DNA of 64,000 nt from Herbaspirillum sp. WKF16 (GTDB taxonomy: Bacteria; Pseudomonadota; Gammaproteobacteria; Burkholderiales; Burkholderiaceae_D): positions 4,588,001-4,652,000 of the forward strand of contig NZ_CP118632.1 in the NCBI RefSeq assembly GCF_028993615.1, written 5' to 3'. The notes under the pieces are model-generated. The model was not told the DNA's origin. It ran no database searches and saw nothing but the letters and a program-made list of their open reading frames with translations. Made by a program: the position numbers and the translations under genes. Of this stretch, positions 42,894 to 51,071 are shown one piece after another; position 1 is the first letter of the stretch, and each line of letters starts with the position of its first letter.

Positions 42894-43492
42894 CGCAAGG
42901 CGCGGCAATGCGCCAGCGCGTCGTCCAGGCGGTCGTCACCCCAGAACATCTCGCGCCCGACGAAGAAGGTCGGCGCCCCGAAGATGCCGCGCCAGCGCGC
43001 CGCCGCCGTCTGCGCGCGCAACCTGGCGCGCCATTCCTCGGACTGGGCCTCGGCCCACAGCGCGTGCGCAGGCAGGCCCATCTCGCGCAGCACGGCGAGC
43101 GTAACCTCTGGCGTGGCGATATCGCGGTCATCGACGAAATTCCTCTGCATCACGCGGCGACAGAACTCCCCCACCCACGGCAGCTGCGCATTGGCCAGCG
43201 CCACCCGCGTGGGCGGCACCGCCGCGCGCGGGAAGACGCTGGGCTGGCGCCAGGGCAGGCCGTATTTGCGGCACTGGCGGCGCAGGTCGATCCAGGCGTA
43301 GTCGCCCTTCTCCTTTTGCAGCACGAACGGCGACGTGCTCCAGCCCAGCGCCTGGAACACCGGCCCCAGCAGGAAGGGCTTCCACTGCACGGCCACGCCC
43401 GCCCCGGCGGCGGCTTCCTCGATGCGCATCGCGCTGAGGTAGCTGTAGCTGCTGCCGAAGTCGAACCAGAACTCGATGACCGGCGCACTCAT
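42890..43492 (-). CDS. DsbA-fold 2-hydroxychromene-2-carboxylate isomerase-like protein
   Basis: The protein has 200 residues and a kappa-GST/HCCA isomerase fold. 'IEFWFDFGSSYSYLSAMR' carries the conserved Ser that contacts glutathione, and 'GIFGAPTFFVGREMFWGDDRL' is the C-terminal signature. Such enzymes perform glutathione-dependent isomerisation, originally in naphthalene breakdown, but many homologues act on unknown aromatics. Its start overlaps the stop of the CmcJ-like gene by 4 bp, so the two are coupled. Confidence 0.93.
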   Translation of the reverse strand: MSAPVIEFWFDFGSSYSYLSAMRIEEAAAGAGVAVQWKPFLLGPVFQALGWSTSPFVLQKEKGDYAWIDLRRQCRKYGLPWRQPSVFPRAAVPPTRVALANAQLPWVGEFCRRVMQRNFVDDRDIATPEVTLAVLREMGLPAHALWAEAQSEEWRARLRAQTAAARWRGIFGAPTFFVGREMFWGDDRLDDALAHCRALR

Positions 43493-44352
43493 GCGTGCAC
43501 CACCAGGCAGCGCAGTTCGATGCTCTCGCGCAGCGGCGCCCCGGCCGGAATCTCAGGCAGGTCGAAAGCGGCATGCGGGGTGAAGCGCGCCACCCCCTCG
43601 GTGCGTGAATCGTACTGCTTGAACAGCAGGGCCTCGTGTCGGTCCATCCACGAAAAATACGACCACCGGTGATGCGCCCCGTGATGCAGCTGGTAGATCT
43701 CGCCGGTGCGCCGGGGATAGCGCACCTCGCCGCGCACCAGTTCCTCGCGGCGCACGCTGCGCGCGTCGCACACGGCCAGCGGCGTATCCTGCACCGGCCC
43801 CTTGATGGAGCGCCAGATGTTGATGATGGAGAAATGCTGCACGAACGGCATCAGGTCGGACGCGCTCAACACAAGCGCCAGCCGGCGCCGTCCCGACTGC
43901 TCGGTGTAGTCGTTGTGGATGCGGCCGTTGGCCGCCGGCGGGCCGCCCGGCTCCTTGCGGCCGAAGCCGAGCGGCGTGCGGCCGGCCTCGCGTCGCCGCA
44001 CCAGGTGGTCGAACACATAGGCGTGCGTGCCGCCGGTGGCCTGCAGGGCCAGCGCGATGGCCTCCTCGTAGTAGGTCGAGACGATCTCCTCTTCGTCGCC
44101 AAAGTCGCGCACCGCCGTCGGCGCATCGACCAGCAGGAAACCGTTGCCATCCAGCGAGTGGCCGCTTGTCCCGCGCGCATCGGCGATGAAGCAGGCGCGC
44201 GACTCGTAGGCCGCGCTTTCCCAGGGTTGTCCCGGCGGCGGCTGGAAAGCGTAGCTGACGGGTTCGCGCGCGTCGGCGGCGAGGTAGCTCAATGCGGCGG
44301 TGACGCCGGCGGCCGCGTGACGCGGGGCGCGGACTATTGCGGATGACGACAT
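43489..44352 (-). CDS. CmcJ/NvfI-type oxidoreductase
   Basis: The protein has 287 residues, without signal peptide. It shares with the CmcJ/AsaB/gibberellin-desaturase-like group the H-x-D element ('GRIHNDYTEQSG'), 'FSIINIWRSIKGPVQDTPLAVCDA', and the late 'HRWSYFSWMDRHEALLFKQYDS'. Members modify specialised metabolites and are commonly fungal, or bacterial in cephamycin clusters. The coupling to an HCCA-isomerase-like gene suggests a two-step modification of an aromatic or similar small molecule. The substrate is unknown. Confidence 0.88.
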   Translation of the reverse strand: MSSSAIVRAPRHAAAGVTAALSYLAADAREPVSYAFQPPPGQPWESAAYESRACFIADARGTSGHSLDGNGFLLVDAPTAVRDFGDEEEIVSTYYEEAIALALQATGGTHAYVFDHLVRRREAGRTPLGFGRKEPGGPPAANGRIHNDYTEQSGRRRLALVLSASDLMPFVQHFSIINIWRSIKGPVQDTPLAVCDARSVRREELVRGEVRYPRRTGEIYQLHHGAHHRWSYFSWMDRHEALLFKQYDSRTEGVARFTPHAAFDLPEIPAGAPLRESIELRCLVVHA

Positions 44353-44742
44353 GGCCTTCTCCTGGCGTAAGTTGACATACGCATTGGAGCATCGGCGCGC
44401 CGGCCGCTCAAACGAGATTTTCCACCGTTCACATGCATGCGGCGCATGCGAAAAAATAGGCCACCCGTACCGCCAGGCCCCAACAAAATTTAGTCAACAA
44501 ATCTAGTTCTTGTTCGATGTTCATCAGGCATCGCCATCACTACCATGCGCATCGATCAGTGGCCTGAGAGCGCTTGATCCGCCCCTGGCCCAGGTCGGCA
44601 TTCATCCCCGCAATCGCCGTCGCCAATCCGCAAGAACGCCTCTCCGCCCGCCTTCCCTATCGTCCTGCACGGAGAGCCACGATGCTTGCTTCGAACCTCA
44701 TTCCCCTTTCCCTCACGGCCGCCGACCGTACCGGCTGCTGAC
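44353..44742. other. Intergenic region before the Sel1 gene
   Basis: These 390 bp hold no full gene. An AT-rich zone (about 44480-44520) probably contains the promoter. A 19-codon frame, ATG 44682 to TGA 44741, has GGAG seven bases upstream and ends one base before the Sel1 ATG, so it may be a coupled leader peptide. Confidence 0.4.
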
Positions 44743-46347
44743 ATGGCTGCGCGCAAAGACCTGGCCGTACTCAAGGCCGCCCGCGCCGGTGACGCCCAAG
44801 CACAGCTGGCGCTCGGCATCCGCTATTGCCTGGGCAACGGCAGCCTGCCACGCAGCCAGGAGACGGCGCTTTACTGGCTCGAACGGGCGGCCAGGCAAGG
44901 ACTGAAGGATGCGTGGGAAATGATAGGAAAAAGCATTTCCTACGATCTGATCTGCACGCTGCCGCATCCCCGCGACGCGGCAGGCTGGTACGAATACGCA
45001 TATGAATCTGGCGTAGCCGAGGCGGGCCGGATATTTGCGCGCCTGGTGATGGAGCATCCCGGCCATCCCGGGTGCGACGAAAAGAAGCGGGCGCTGGCGA
45101 TCCTCAAACAACTCGCCGACCACGACGATCACGACGCGCAATGGCTCCTGGCGCAACACATGGCTGCGATTGAAAGAGCAGGCGCATCTAACGGACAGCC
45201 GCCTGCCGGCATCGATGATGCGCTGGCCGGATCCAGGCAGTACTGGATTTCCCAAGCGGCGCAGGCCGGCATCGCGGAAGCGAGCCATGCCATGCTGGAG
45301 GGAAACTGGGCCGCGTCCGACTTTGCCGCGTTCCGCGCGACGGCCGCACCGCTGGCGCAGCGGATATTGGACGATTGCGCACGAAAAACCCGTACCGGCC
45401 GCGCCCCTTCGGCAACCGGCGCCGAATCCCCGCTGGCGCTACGGGATGCCCGCCTGCTTGCGCGATACGCGGAACTCCTCCTGCGCGATGCCGAGCCGGA
45501 TATCGTCCATGCCCAGAGATTGCTGGAACCGGCGGCCGCAGCCGGCGACCAGCAGGCCCGGTACCGGCTCGGACTGCTTCATGCCCGCCTGGATGAACAG
45601 GGTGAACGCGCTTTCCCCGGATACGGGCTGGCCAACTACATTGCCGCCGTCCCATGGCTGTCGGCTGCCGCCGAAGGCGGTCTCGCGGCGGCGTGGTACG
45701 CGCTCTCCGTCGTCCACTCCAAGGCCGAATTCTCTCAACGCGACCTTGCGGCCTCACGCCTCTGCCTCGAACGCAGCGCAGAAATGGGATTGGCCATCGC
45801 GCAATTCCAGAATGCCAAACACATCTGGCGCAACAGGCGGGAAGGCTCCCGGCATGACGTACGTGCTCTCTACTGGTGGAAGAGGGCGGCCGACCAGGGA
45901 TTGCCGGCGGCGCAGGAGGCAATTCTCGGCTTTTCCGCACCGGACGCAAGCCTGACTTGGGCTGCGCCGATCTGCGCGGCGCTTTCATCGAAATTACGCA
46001 ATGCGCATCCGTTTCTGTGCACACGGCTGGACCTTGCTGCCGCCTTCGGCCTGACGCGCGCCGAAGCCCTGCTTGTGGATGTCAGGGAGGCAGACCACGG
46101 CCACTGCATGGCGGTCGACATCGGCAAATACCATGCCCGGAGCAGGCGACGCCTCATCCTGATCCAGACATGCGAACAACGCCGCGTGCTGGATCTCATT
46201 TCGCGCCTTTTCAGCGACATTGACGCCGGTTTCCAGGGACCGGAGGGCAACTACCGCCAGCGCCAGTATCGCCTGAACACGGTCCTGACGGCGCTGGCCT
46301 GCGCACTTTCCCAGCCGCTGCAAGCGGATGTCGAACCCACCGCTTAA
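44743..46347 (+). CDS. Sel1-repeat (TPR-like) protein
   Basis: The protein has 534 residues. Several Sel1-like helical pairs are visible: 'GDAQAQLALGIRYCLGNGS...ALYWLERAARQG' near the N-terminus, and 'AAAAGDQQARYRLGLLH', 'AAEGGLAAAWYALSV', 'SAEMGLAIAQFQNAKH' and 'KRAADQGLPAAQEA' in the middle. The C-terminal about 130 residues are not repeats. No signal peptide is seen, so it is probably cytoplasmic and mediates protein contacts. Codon use is less GC-biased than that of neighbouring genes, a possible sign of transfer. It has no adjacent functional partner. Confidence 0.85.
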   Translation: MAARKDLAVLKAARAGDAQAQLALGIRYCLGNGSLPRSQETALYWLERAARQGLKDAWEMIGKSISYDLICTLPHPRDAAGWYEYAYESGVAEAGRIFARLVMEHPGHPGCDEKKRALAILKQLADHDDHDAQWLLAQHMAAIERAGASNGQPPAGIDDALAGSRQYWISQAAQAGIAEASHAMLEGNWAASDFAAFRATAAPLAQRILDDCARKTRTGRAPSATGAESPLALRDARLLARYAELLLRDAEPDIVHAQRLLEPAAAAGDQQARYRLGLLHARLDEQGERAFPGYGLANYIAAVPWLSAAAEGGLAAAWYALSVVHSKAEFSQRDLAASRLCLERSAEMGLAIAQFQNAKHIWRNRREGSRHDVRALYWWKRAADQGLPAAQEAILGFSAPDASLTWAAPICAALSSKLRNAHPFLCTRLDLAAAFGLTRAEALLVDVREADHGHCMAVDIGKYHARSRRRLILIQTCEQRRVLDLISRLFSDIDAGFQGPEGNYRQRQYRLNTVLTALACALSQPLQADVEPTA

Positions 46348-46525
46348 CAGCCGGAATTCAACATCCTGAAGGCGGCCAAATACAACAGAACTTCAGCTCA
46401 TTTACCCGTCGACACCGAAAGTTTTTCTTTTATTTACAAACGTCAAGTCACGAAGAAAAGGAACACGTAAGGTTCAGCAATCCGTCTCAAGCGGATCTCA
46501 AAGACCAATTTTAGAAGGAAGTCAC

Positions 46526-47662
46526 ATGAAAAAATCTGTGCTCACACTGACCGTCCTCGGCGCATTCGCCGGCACTGCCCAAGCGCAAAGCTCCGTCATC
46601 ATCTATGGCATCATCGACACTGGCGTCGTCTACACCAGCAAGGCCGTCAACGCAACCGGCACCGGCAGCAAGTTCAGCATAAACTCCGGCGTGATCCAGG
46701 GTTCCCGCATCGGCTTCAAGGGCGTGGAAGACCTGGGCGGCGGCCTGAGTGCGGTGTTCAACCTGGAGACCGGCTTCAAGAACGACACCGGCGCGCTGGA
46801 TGATTCCAAGACCAGCAACACCCTGTTCCGCCGCAAGTCGGTGGTCGGCTTGGCCGGTGGCTTCGGCACCGTGCTGCTGGGCCGCCAAACCGACTTCGCA
46901 GACACCATCTCTTCCATGACTTCCGTGGCCGACTTCAGCGGTTTCACCGGCGCCGTAGGCCACAACCTGGATCGCCTGGAAGGCACCCGTTCCAACAATT
47001 CCATTTCCTATACCACCAACAACCTGAACGGCTTCACCGGCAACCTGATCTACGGTTTCGGCGAACAAGCCGGCCAGACCTCCGCCGGCCAGGCCTTCGG
47101 CGCGGGCGCGAAGTATGAAAACGGTCCGCTGGGCCTGGGCATCAACTACTATCAGTCCAAACAGGGTTCGACCCCGTCCGACACCTCGCTGCTGGTGGGC
47201 TCCACCGGCTTGGGCGACACCACTGCCGCCGGCAAGAGCGCGGCCAAGGTTCTGAACGTGGTCGGCAGCTACCAGTTCGGCCCGGCCCGCGTATACGCCA
47301 ACTACTCGCGCGTCAAGCAAGACCTGAACATCGGCACTCCGGCGACCCTGGCCGCCGCGACTCTGGCGACGGCCCGCAAGGCAGATGTGTACGAGATCGG
47401 CACCGCCTACTCGATCACTCCCAGCCTGAAGCTGCTGGGCGCAGTCACCCAAACCCGTGCCGATTTCAACAGCTCGTCCAAGGGCAAGTTGACGCAGATC
47501 AGCCTGGGTGCCGACTACTGGCTGTCCAAGCGTACCGACCTGTACGCGCTGCTGGCGAACATGCGTGCCACGAGCATGGCCAACGCGGGCGTGCTCGGCG
47601 ACACCACCGGCAGCGATGCCAGCCAGACTGTCGTGGCTCTGGGTATCCGTCACAAGTTCTGA
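46526..47662 (+). CDS. Gram-negative trimeric porin
   Basis: The protein has 378 residues. The signal peptide is about 1-20 ('...GTAQA-QSSVIIYG'). The strand pattern 'SRIGFKGVEDLGGGLSAVFNLE' and a C-terminal Phe ('GIRHKF') mark an outer-membrane general porin. GAAGGAAG precedes the ATG. Its codon use is biased to those of highly expressed genes compared with neighbours. It converges with another porin at 47890-49026 (both share 'VAGQTSAGQ'/'EQAGQTSAGQ' segments), so they are paralogues. Confidence 0.96.
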   Translation: MKKSVLTLTVLGAFAGTAQAQSSVIIYGIIDTGVVYTSKAVNATGTGSKFSINSGVIQGSRIGFKGVEDLGGGLSAVFNLETGFKNDTGALDDSKTSNTLFRRKSVVGLAGGFGTVLLGRQTDFADTISSMTSVADFSGFTGAVGHNLDRLEGTRSNNSISYTTNNLNGFTGNLIYGFGEQAGQTSAGQAFGAGAKYENGPLGLGINYYQSKQGSTPSDTSLLVGSTGLGDTTAAGKSAAKVLNVVGSYQFGPARVYANYSRVKQDLNIGTPATLAAATLATARKADVYEIGTAYSITPSLKLLGAVTQTRADFNSSSKGKLTQISLGADYWLSKRTDLYALLANMRATSMANAGVLGDTTGSDASQTVVALGIRHKF

Positions 47663-47712
47663 CCGACACATGCCGGACGGCGCCGCTCCGATACGGCGTC
47701 GACAGGAACGAC

Positions 47713-47744
47713 AAGAGGCCTTGCGTTGCAAGGCCTCTTTTGTT
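47713..47744 (+). terminator. Rho-independent terminator after porin at 46526
   Basis: A 12-bp perfect stem, AAGAGGCCTTGC/GCAAGGCCTCTT, with a GTT loop, followed by TTTTGTTT. Confidence 0.88.
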
Positions 47745-47815
47745 TGAATCGGATCGCTCTCCATCCGCCACTTCTTCCGTTGCAGCATCGGCGCGCGCAA
47801 CACGCCCGTCACCGT

Positions 47816-47849
47816 AAAAAAACGGTGTTACCCGTGAAGGCAACACCGT
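47816..47849 (-). terminator. Rho-independent terminator after porin at 47890
   Basis: On the minus strand, an 8-bp stem ACGGTGTT/AACACCGT with a 12-base loop is followed by seven T residues. It lies 40 bp after the porin stop. Confidence 0.82.
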
Positions 47850-47889
47850 ATCAAATACTGCTCATCTCAAGACTATTCAGGCATCACGC

Positions 47890-49026
47890 TCAGAACTTGT
47901 GACGCAGGCCCACGCGCAACACGTTCTGGGTCGAATCGTCATACGCGCCGAAATCGGCGGCGTTGTTGATCACGCCCGGGTTGACCACGTCCTGCGCGCG
48001 CAGGTTGCTCCACATCGCGTACACGTCGGTGCGCTTGGACAGGAAGTAATCCACGCCCAGGTTGAACTGGGTGGTCTTGCCCTTGCCGGAGAAGGTGCTG
48101 TTGGCGGCGCGGTTGAAGTCCATGCGGCTGTGGATCACGCTGCCCAGCAGGTGCAGGTTCTGGTTCAGCGTATAGTCCACGCCGATGTCGAAGATGTTGG
48201 CCTTGCGCGCGGCGCCCACCGACGACAGGCGGGTTGCCTGGTTGGCGGCGGTCGGGCGCTTGCCTTGCGACCATGCGCCGTACAGCTTGGCCGGGCCGAA
48301 CTGATAGCTGGAGCCGATGGTGAAGGTCTTCAGGTTGGTGTCGCCGGCGGCGGCCGGCGGCGTGGTCTGCGCCGCAGACAGCTTGGTCTGGAAATACGCC
48401 GCGCCGATGCCGAACGGGCCGTTGGCATAGTTGCCGCCGATGCCGAAGCCCTGGCCGGCGGAGGTCTGGCCGGCGACTTCGCCGAACGCGTAGTACAGGC
48501 TACCGGTGAAGCCGCTCAGGTTGGCGGTGTCGAAGCGCACCGAGTTGTCGTTGCGGCCGGTGGAGGTGCGGTCGATGTTGTTGGCGTGCGCGCCCTTCTG
48601 GCCGTTGGAGCCGAAGGTCTGCGCCGAGGTGTACTTGGAGCCGATGTCATCCAGGTAGTCCGCCTGGCGGCCGACGGTCACGGTGCCGAAGGAACCGGAC
48701 AGGCCGACCACCGACTTGCGGTCGAAGATCACGCCGGCCGAGTTCATGCCGCCGTTGTCGCCGTTGAAGCCGTTCTCCAGCACGAAGATCGCCTTCAGGC
48801 CGCCGCCCAGGTCTTCCGTGCCGCGAAAGCCGATGCGCGAGCTCGACGCGGTGCCCGAATCGACGCCGAAGCGCGATCCGTTTTCGTTCACGCCGGCCTT
48901 TTTGACGTTGGACATGTAGGTCACGCCGGTGTCGATGAGACCGTAGATGGTGACGCTGCTTTGCGCTTGCGCGGCGGTCGAGGCGATCAGCCCGAGAGCG
49001 GCCAATGCAAATGCTGTCTTTTTCAT
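47890..49026 (-). CDS. Gram-negative trimeric porin
   Basis: The protein has 378 residues. The signal peptide is about 1-21 ('...ASTAAQA-QSSVTIYG'). 'SRIGFRGTEDLGGGLKAIFVLENGF' and the C-terminal Phe ('LRHKF') are typical. AGGG ten bases before ATG 49026 supports the start. It differs from the neighbouring convergent porin mainly in loop regions. A long (656-bp) upstream region suggests complex control, and it includes a repeat like that found before tctD. Confidence 0.96.
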   Translation of the reverse strand: MKKTAFALAALGLIASTAAQAQSSVTIYGLIDTGVTYMSNVKKAGVNENGSRFGVDSGTASSSRIGFRGTEDLGGGLKAIFVLENGFNGDNGGMNSAGVIFDRKSVVGLSGSFGTVTVGRQADYLDDIGSKYTSAQTFGSNGQKGAHANNIDRTSTGRNDNSVRFDTANLSGFTGSLYYAFGEVAGQTSAGQGFGIGGNYANGPFGIGAAYFQTKLSAAQTTPPAAAGDTNLKTFTIGSSYQFGPAKLYGAWSQGKRPTAANQATRLSSVGAARKANIFDIGVDYTLNQNLHLLGSVIHSRMDFNRAANSTFSGKGKTTQFNLGVDYFLSKRTDVYAMWSNLRAQDVVNPGVINNAADFGAYDDSTQNVLRVGLRHKF

Positions 49027-49682
49027 GAATATCCCTGAAAGTTTGAAATAAAAGGTCGAGTCGACCCCGGGCCCTTTTCCGAGGACCCTGCACCTCCGGC
49101 AGAAATGAGGGGACGAGATCGCCCCTGCGCTGGATCGCGCATTCATCAAAGCCGGAATCCGATGGCGTTTTTGTTGGCGGCGCCGTCATCCCCGCGCCGC
49201 GTTGCGTACAGGACTCTCTGGTCCGTTGAAACGGCCGCGCATGCTGGTGCGCGCGTGCCGGGTGTGCGTCATCGTTCAGTCGACTGCTTGTCAGCCATTT
49301 GTCAGTTTCAGCACGCAGCGGACTATACGTGGCAATTTTTACTTACGTGTTACAAGGGTGAAATCTTTCCCGGCGGGATGCGAAATCCTGCACAAGGGTT
49401 CACCCGCATGCGTCATGCGGCCGATGAGGTAGAATCCCGCCATCAGTCAGCCAGACACCCGCGCCAAGGCCCGAGCTTCCCGCGCTCGCGCGCCATGTAC
49501 CCGACGGGCCTGCCAGCCGCCCTCGTCTTTCCGCCCCCGCCCAATGCAGCCAGGCCCGATCCGGCTTATGCTTGAACCATGCGCGCGGCCGCGGATCCCA
49601 TGACGAGGTCATGTCCTGGCGAGCCCGGCGCGCCAGCAGCGGCCTTGCCGCCAACCGAACCACGCTGCTCCATTCCATTGCG
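49027..49682. other. Long intergenic region between porin and heme oxygenase
   Basis: These 656 bp contain frames with poor codon bias and no ribosome-binding site, so I see no gene. An AT-rich stretch at 49285-49370 includes the direct repeat TTGTCAG-CCAT-TTGTCAG (49288-49305) and a -10-like CTATAC (49323-49328) pointing right. Confidence 0.5.
49288..49305. promoter_or_regulatory. TTGTCAG direct repeat, 11-bp period
   Basis: Two TTGTCAG copies are one helical turn apart and separated by CCAT. The whole block (YTKTCAG-CCRK-YTKTCAGT) matches the CTTTCAG repeat upstream of tctD at 38770-38787. A shared OmpR-type regulator is possible but unproven. Confidence 0.35.
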
Positions 49683-50273
49683 ATGAATACCGTTATCGAA
49701 CGCCCCGCCCTGCTTTCCGCGCGCCTCAAGCACGAGACCGCGACGCTGCATGAACAGATGCACGCGCTCATGGAGCGCGCGCGGCCCTTCGCCGATCGCG
49801 CGCACTACGCGCGCTTCGTGGCCGCGCAGTACCACTTCCAGCGCGACGTCGAACACCTGTTCGACGATCCCGCCATCCAGGCCGCCGTGCCCGACCTCCA
49901 GGTGCGCGGGCGCGAGGCCGCGGCGCTGGCCGACCTGGCGGACCTGGGGGCGGCGCCCGGCGAGGAAGCGCTCGCCAGCCGAGGCGTGGCCATGCCGGCG
50001 GCGCTTGGGTGGCTGTATGTATCGGAAGGTTCGACGCTGGGCGCGGCCTTCCTGCTCAAGGAGGCCAAGGACAAGCTGGGCCTGACGGAGACCTTCGGCG
50101 CGCGCAACCTGGCGGCCTATCCGGAAGGGCGCGCCCTGGTCTGGCGCCGCTTCGTCGGTTTCCTCGACCGCCCCGCGCTGGCGCCGGCCGAACACGATGC
50201 CGTGCTGGCCGGCGCGGCGGCCGCCTTCGGGCGCTTCGGCGACTTGCTCAAGCGGCATTTCGCGCTGGATTGA
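49683..50273 (+). CDS. Heme oxygenase (bacterial HO, BphO/HemO-like)
   Basis: The protein has 196 residues. The proximal heme-ligand helix is near the N-terminus ('RLKHETATLHEQMHALME'). The distal helix with its glycines reads 'ALGWLYVSEGSTLGAAFL'. It cleaves heme to biliverdin, CO and iron. No bacteriophytochrome gene is adjacent, so iron acquisition from heme is the likelier role. The ATG at 49683 lacks a strong ribosome-binding site. It is followed after 20 bp by a DUF454 gene, with which it probably forms an operon. Confidence 0.88.
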   Translation: MNTVIERPALLSARLKHETATLHEQMHALMERARPFADRAHYARFVAAQYHFQRDVEHLFDDPAIQAAVPDLQVRGREAAALADLADLGAAPGEEALASRGVAMPAALGWLYVSEGSTLGAAFLLKEAKDKLGLTETFGARNLAAYPEGRALVWRRFVGFLDRPALAPAEHDAVLAGAAAAFGRFGDLLKRHFALD

Positions 50274-50293
50274 GCAGGCCTGCAGCACGCGTC

Positions 50294-50755
50294 ATGGATA
50301 CCCGCGTTCCAGGCGAGCCTCCCAAGGCCGAGCCGCCAGTCCGGGCGCGGCTGGCGCCGGCGCGCACCCGCTGGCTGTGGCTGGCGCTGGCCTACGCCAG
50401 CCTGGGCATGGGCATCGTCGCCATCTTCATCCCCGGCATCCCGACCACCGAATTCATCCTGCTCTCGGCCTGGGCCGCCGGCCGCGGCTCGCCCCGCCTG
50501 CAGCGCTGGCTGGAAGCCCACCCGATGTTCGGCCCGATGATCCACAACTGGCGCAACGGCCGCGTGGTGGCGCGACGCGCCAAGATCAGCGCCTCACTGA
50601 TGATGAGCCTGTGCCTGGTAATCATGCTGTTCACCGTCCGGCACCGCTGGGTGATCGTACTGGCCGCGCTGGGCATGGCCGCCGGCGCGGCGTGGATGTG
50701 GTCGCGGCCGGATCGGGTGGAGGACAGCAAACCCGGAGAAGGCGCTGAGAAGTAA
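50294..50755 (+). CDS. DUF454 (YbaN-like) membrane protein
   Basis: The protein has 153 residues. A polar N-terminus (about 1-30) is followed by membrane helices and the DUF454 pattern 'YASLGMGIVAIFIPGIPTTEFILLSAWAAGRGSPRLQRWLE' in overall form, with 'GPMIHNW' after it. The function is unknown. DUF454 genes are often next to heme- or iron-related genes, as here (20 bp after heme oxygenase), which suggests a link to heme handling. Confidence 0.9.
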   Translation: MDTRVPGEPPKAEPPVRARLAPARTRWLWLALAYASLGMGIVAIFIPGIPTTEFILLSAWAAGRGSPRLQRWLEAHPMFGPMIHNWRNGRVVARRAKISASLMMSLCLVIMLFTVRHRWVIVLAALGMAAGAAWMWSRPDRVEDSKPGEGAEK

Positions 50756-50849
50756 GCCTTCTCTTTTGCCTCAACCTCGGCTTGACGACACCGGGACGAC
50801 AGGGAGGAGATGGATAGCACCTCCTCATGTTCAAGTTCTTCCTTAGTCG

Positions 50850-50867
50850 TTCCTGCGAAAGCAGGAA
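50850..50867. repeat. REP palindrome, left member of a pair
   Basis: TTCCTGC-GAAA-GCAGGAA, followed by CCCAGCG. It is the same type as those in the 28.7-30.2 kb island and lies inverted to the next one. Confidence 0.75.
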
Positions 50868-50912
50868 CCCAGCGTCGTTCTATGGTCGTCGAGGCATGAC
50901 AAACGTCACTGG

Positions 50913-50932
50913 GTCCCCGCTTTCGCGGGGAC
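50913..50932. repeat. REP palindrome, right member of a pair
   Basis: GTCCCCGC-TTTC-GCGGGGAC, preceded by ACTGG. It forms with 50850-50867 a pair in opposite orientation, as in BIME elements. Confidence 0.75.
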
Positions 50933-51013
50933 GACGGATTAAAGAAAGCGATGAGAGATGGCTTGACGCTGAAGTGAGGACCCAGCGTCGTCCGTCATGC
51001 TGCACCCGCAATG

Positions 51014-51046
51014 AAAAAGGCCCGCGCCGTCAACACGGCGCGGGCC
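51014..51046 (-). terminator. Rho-independent terminator for the aldo/keto reductase
   Basis: A 12-bp perfect stem, GGCCCGCGCCGT/ACGGCGCGGGCC, with a CAAC loop; on the minus strand five T residues follow. It lies 26 bp after the reductase stop. Confidence 0.88.
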
Positions 51047-51071
51047 CGTTCATCTCTCTACATCCTCCGCA

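Noticed and set aside
49105..49575. 156-codon plus-strand frame upstream of heme oxygenase
   Set aside because: It has poor codon bias, no recognisable domain and no Shine-Dalgarno, and it spans AT-rich promoter-like DNA.
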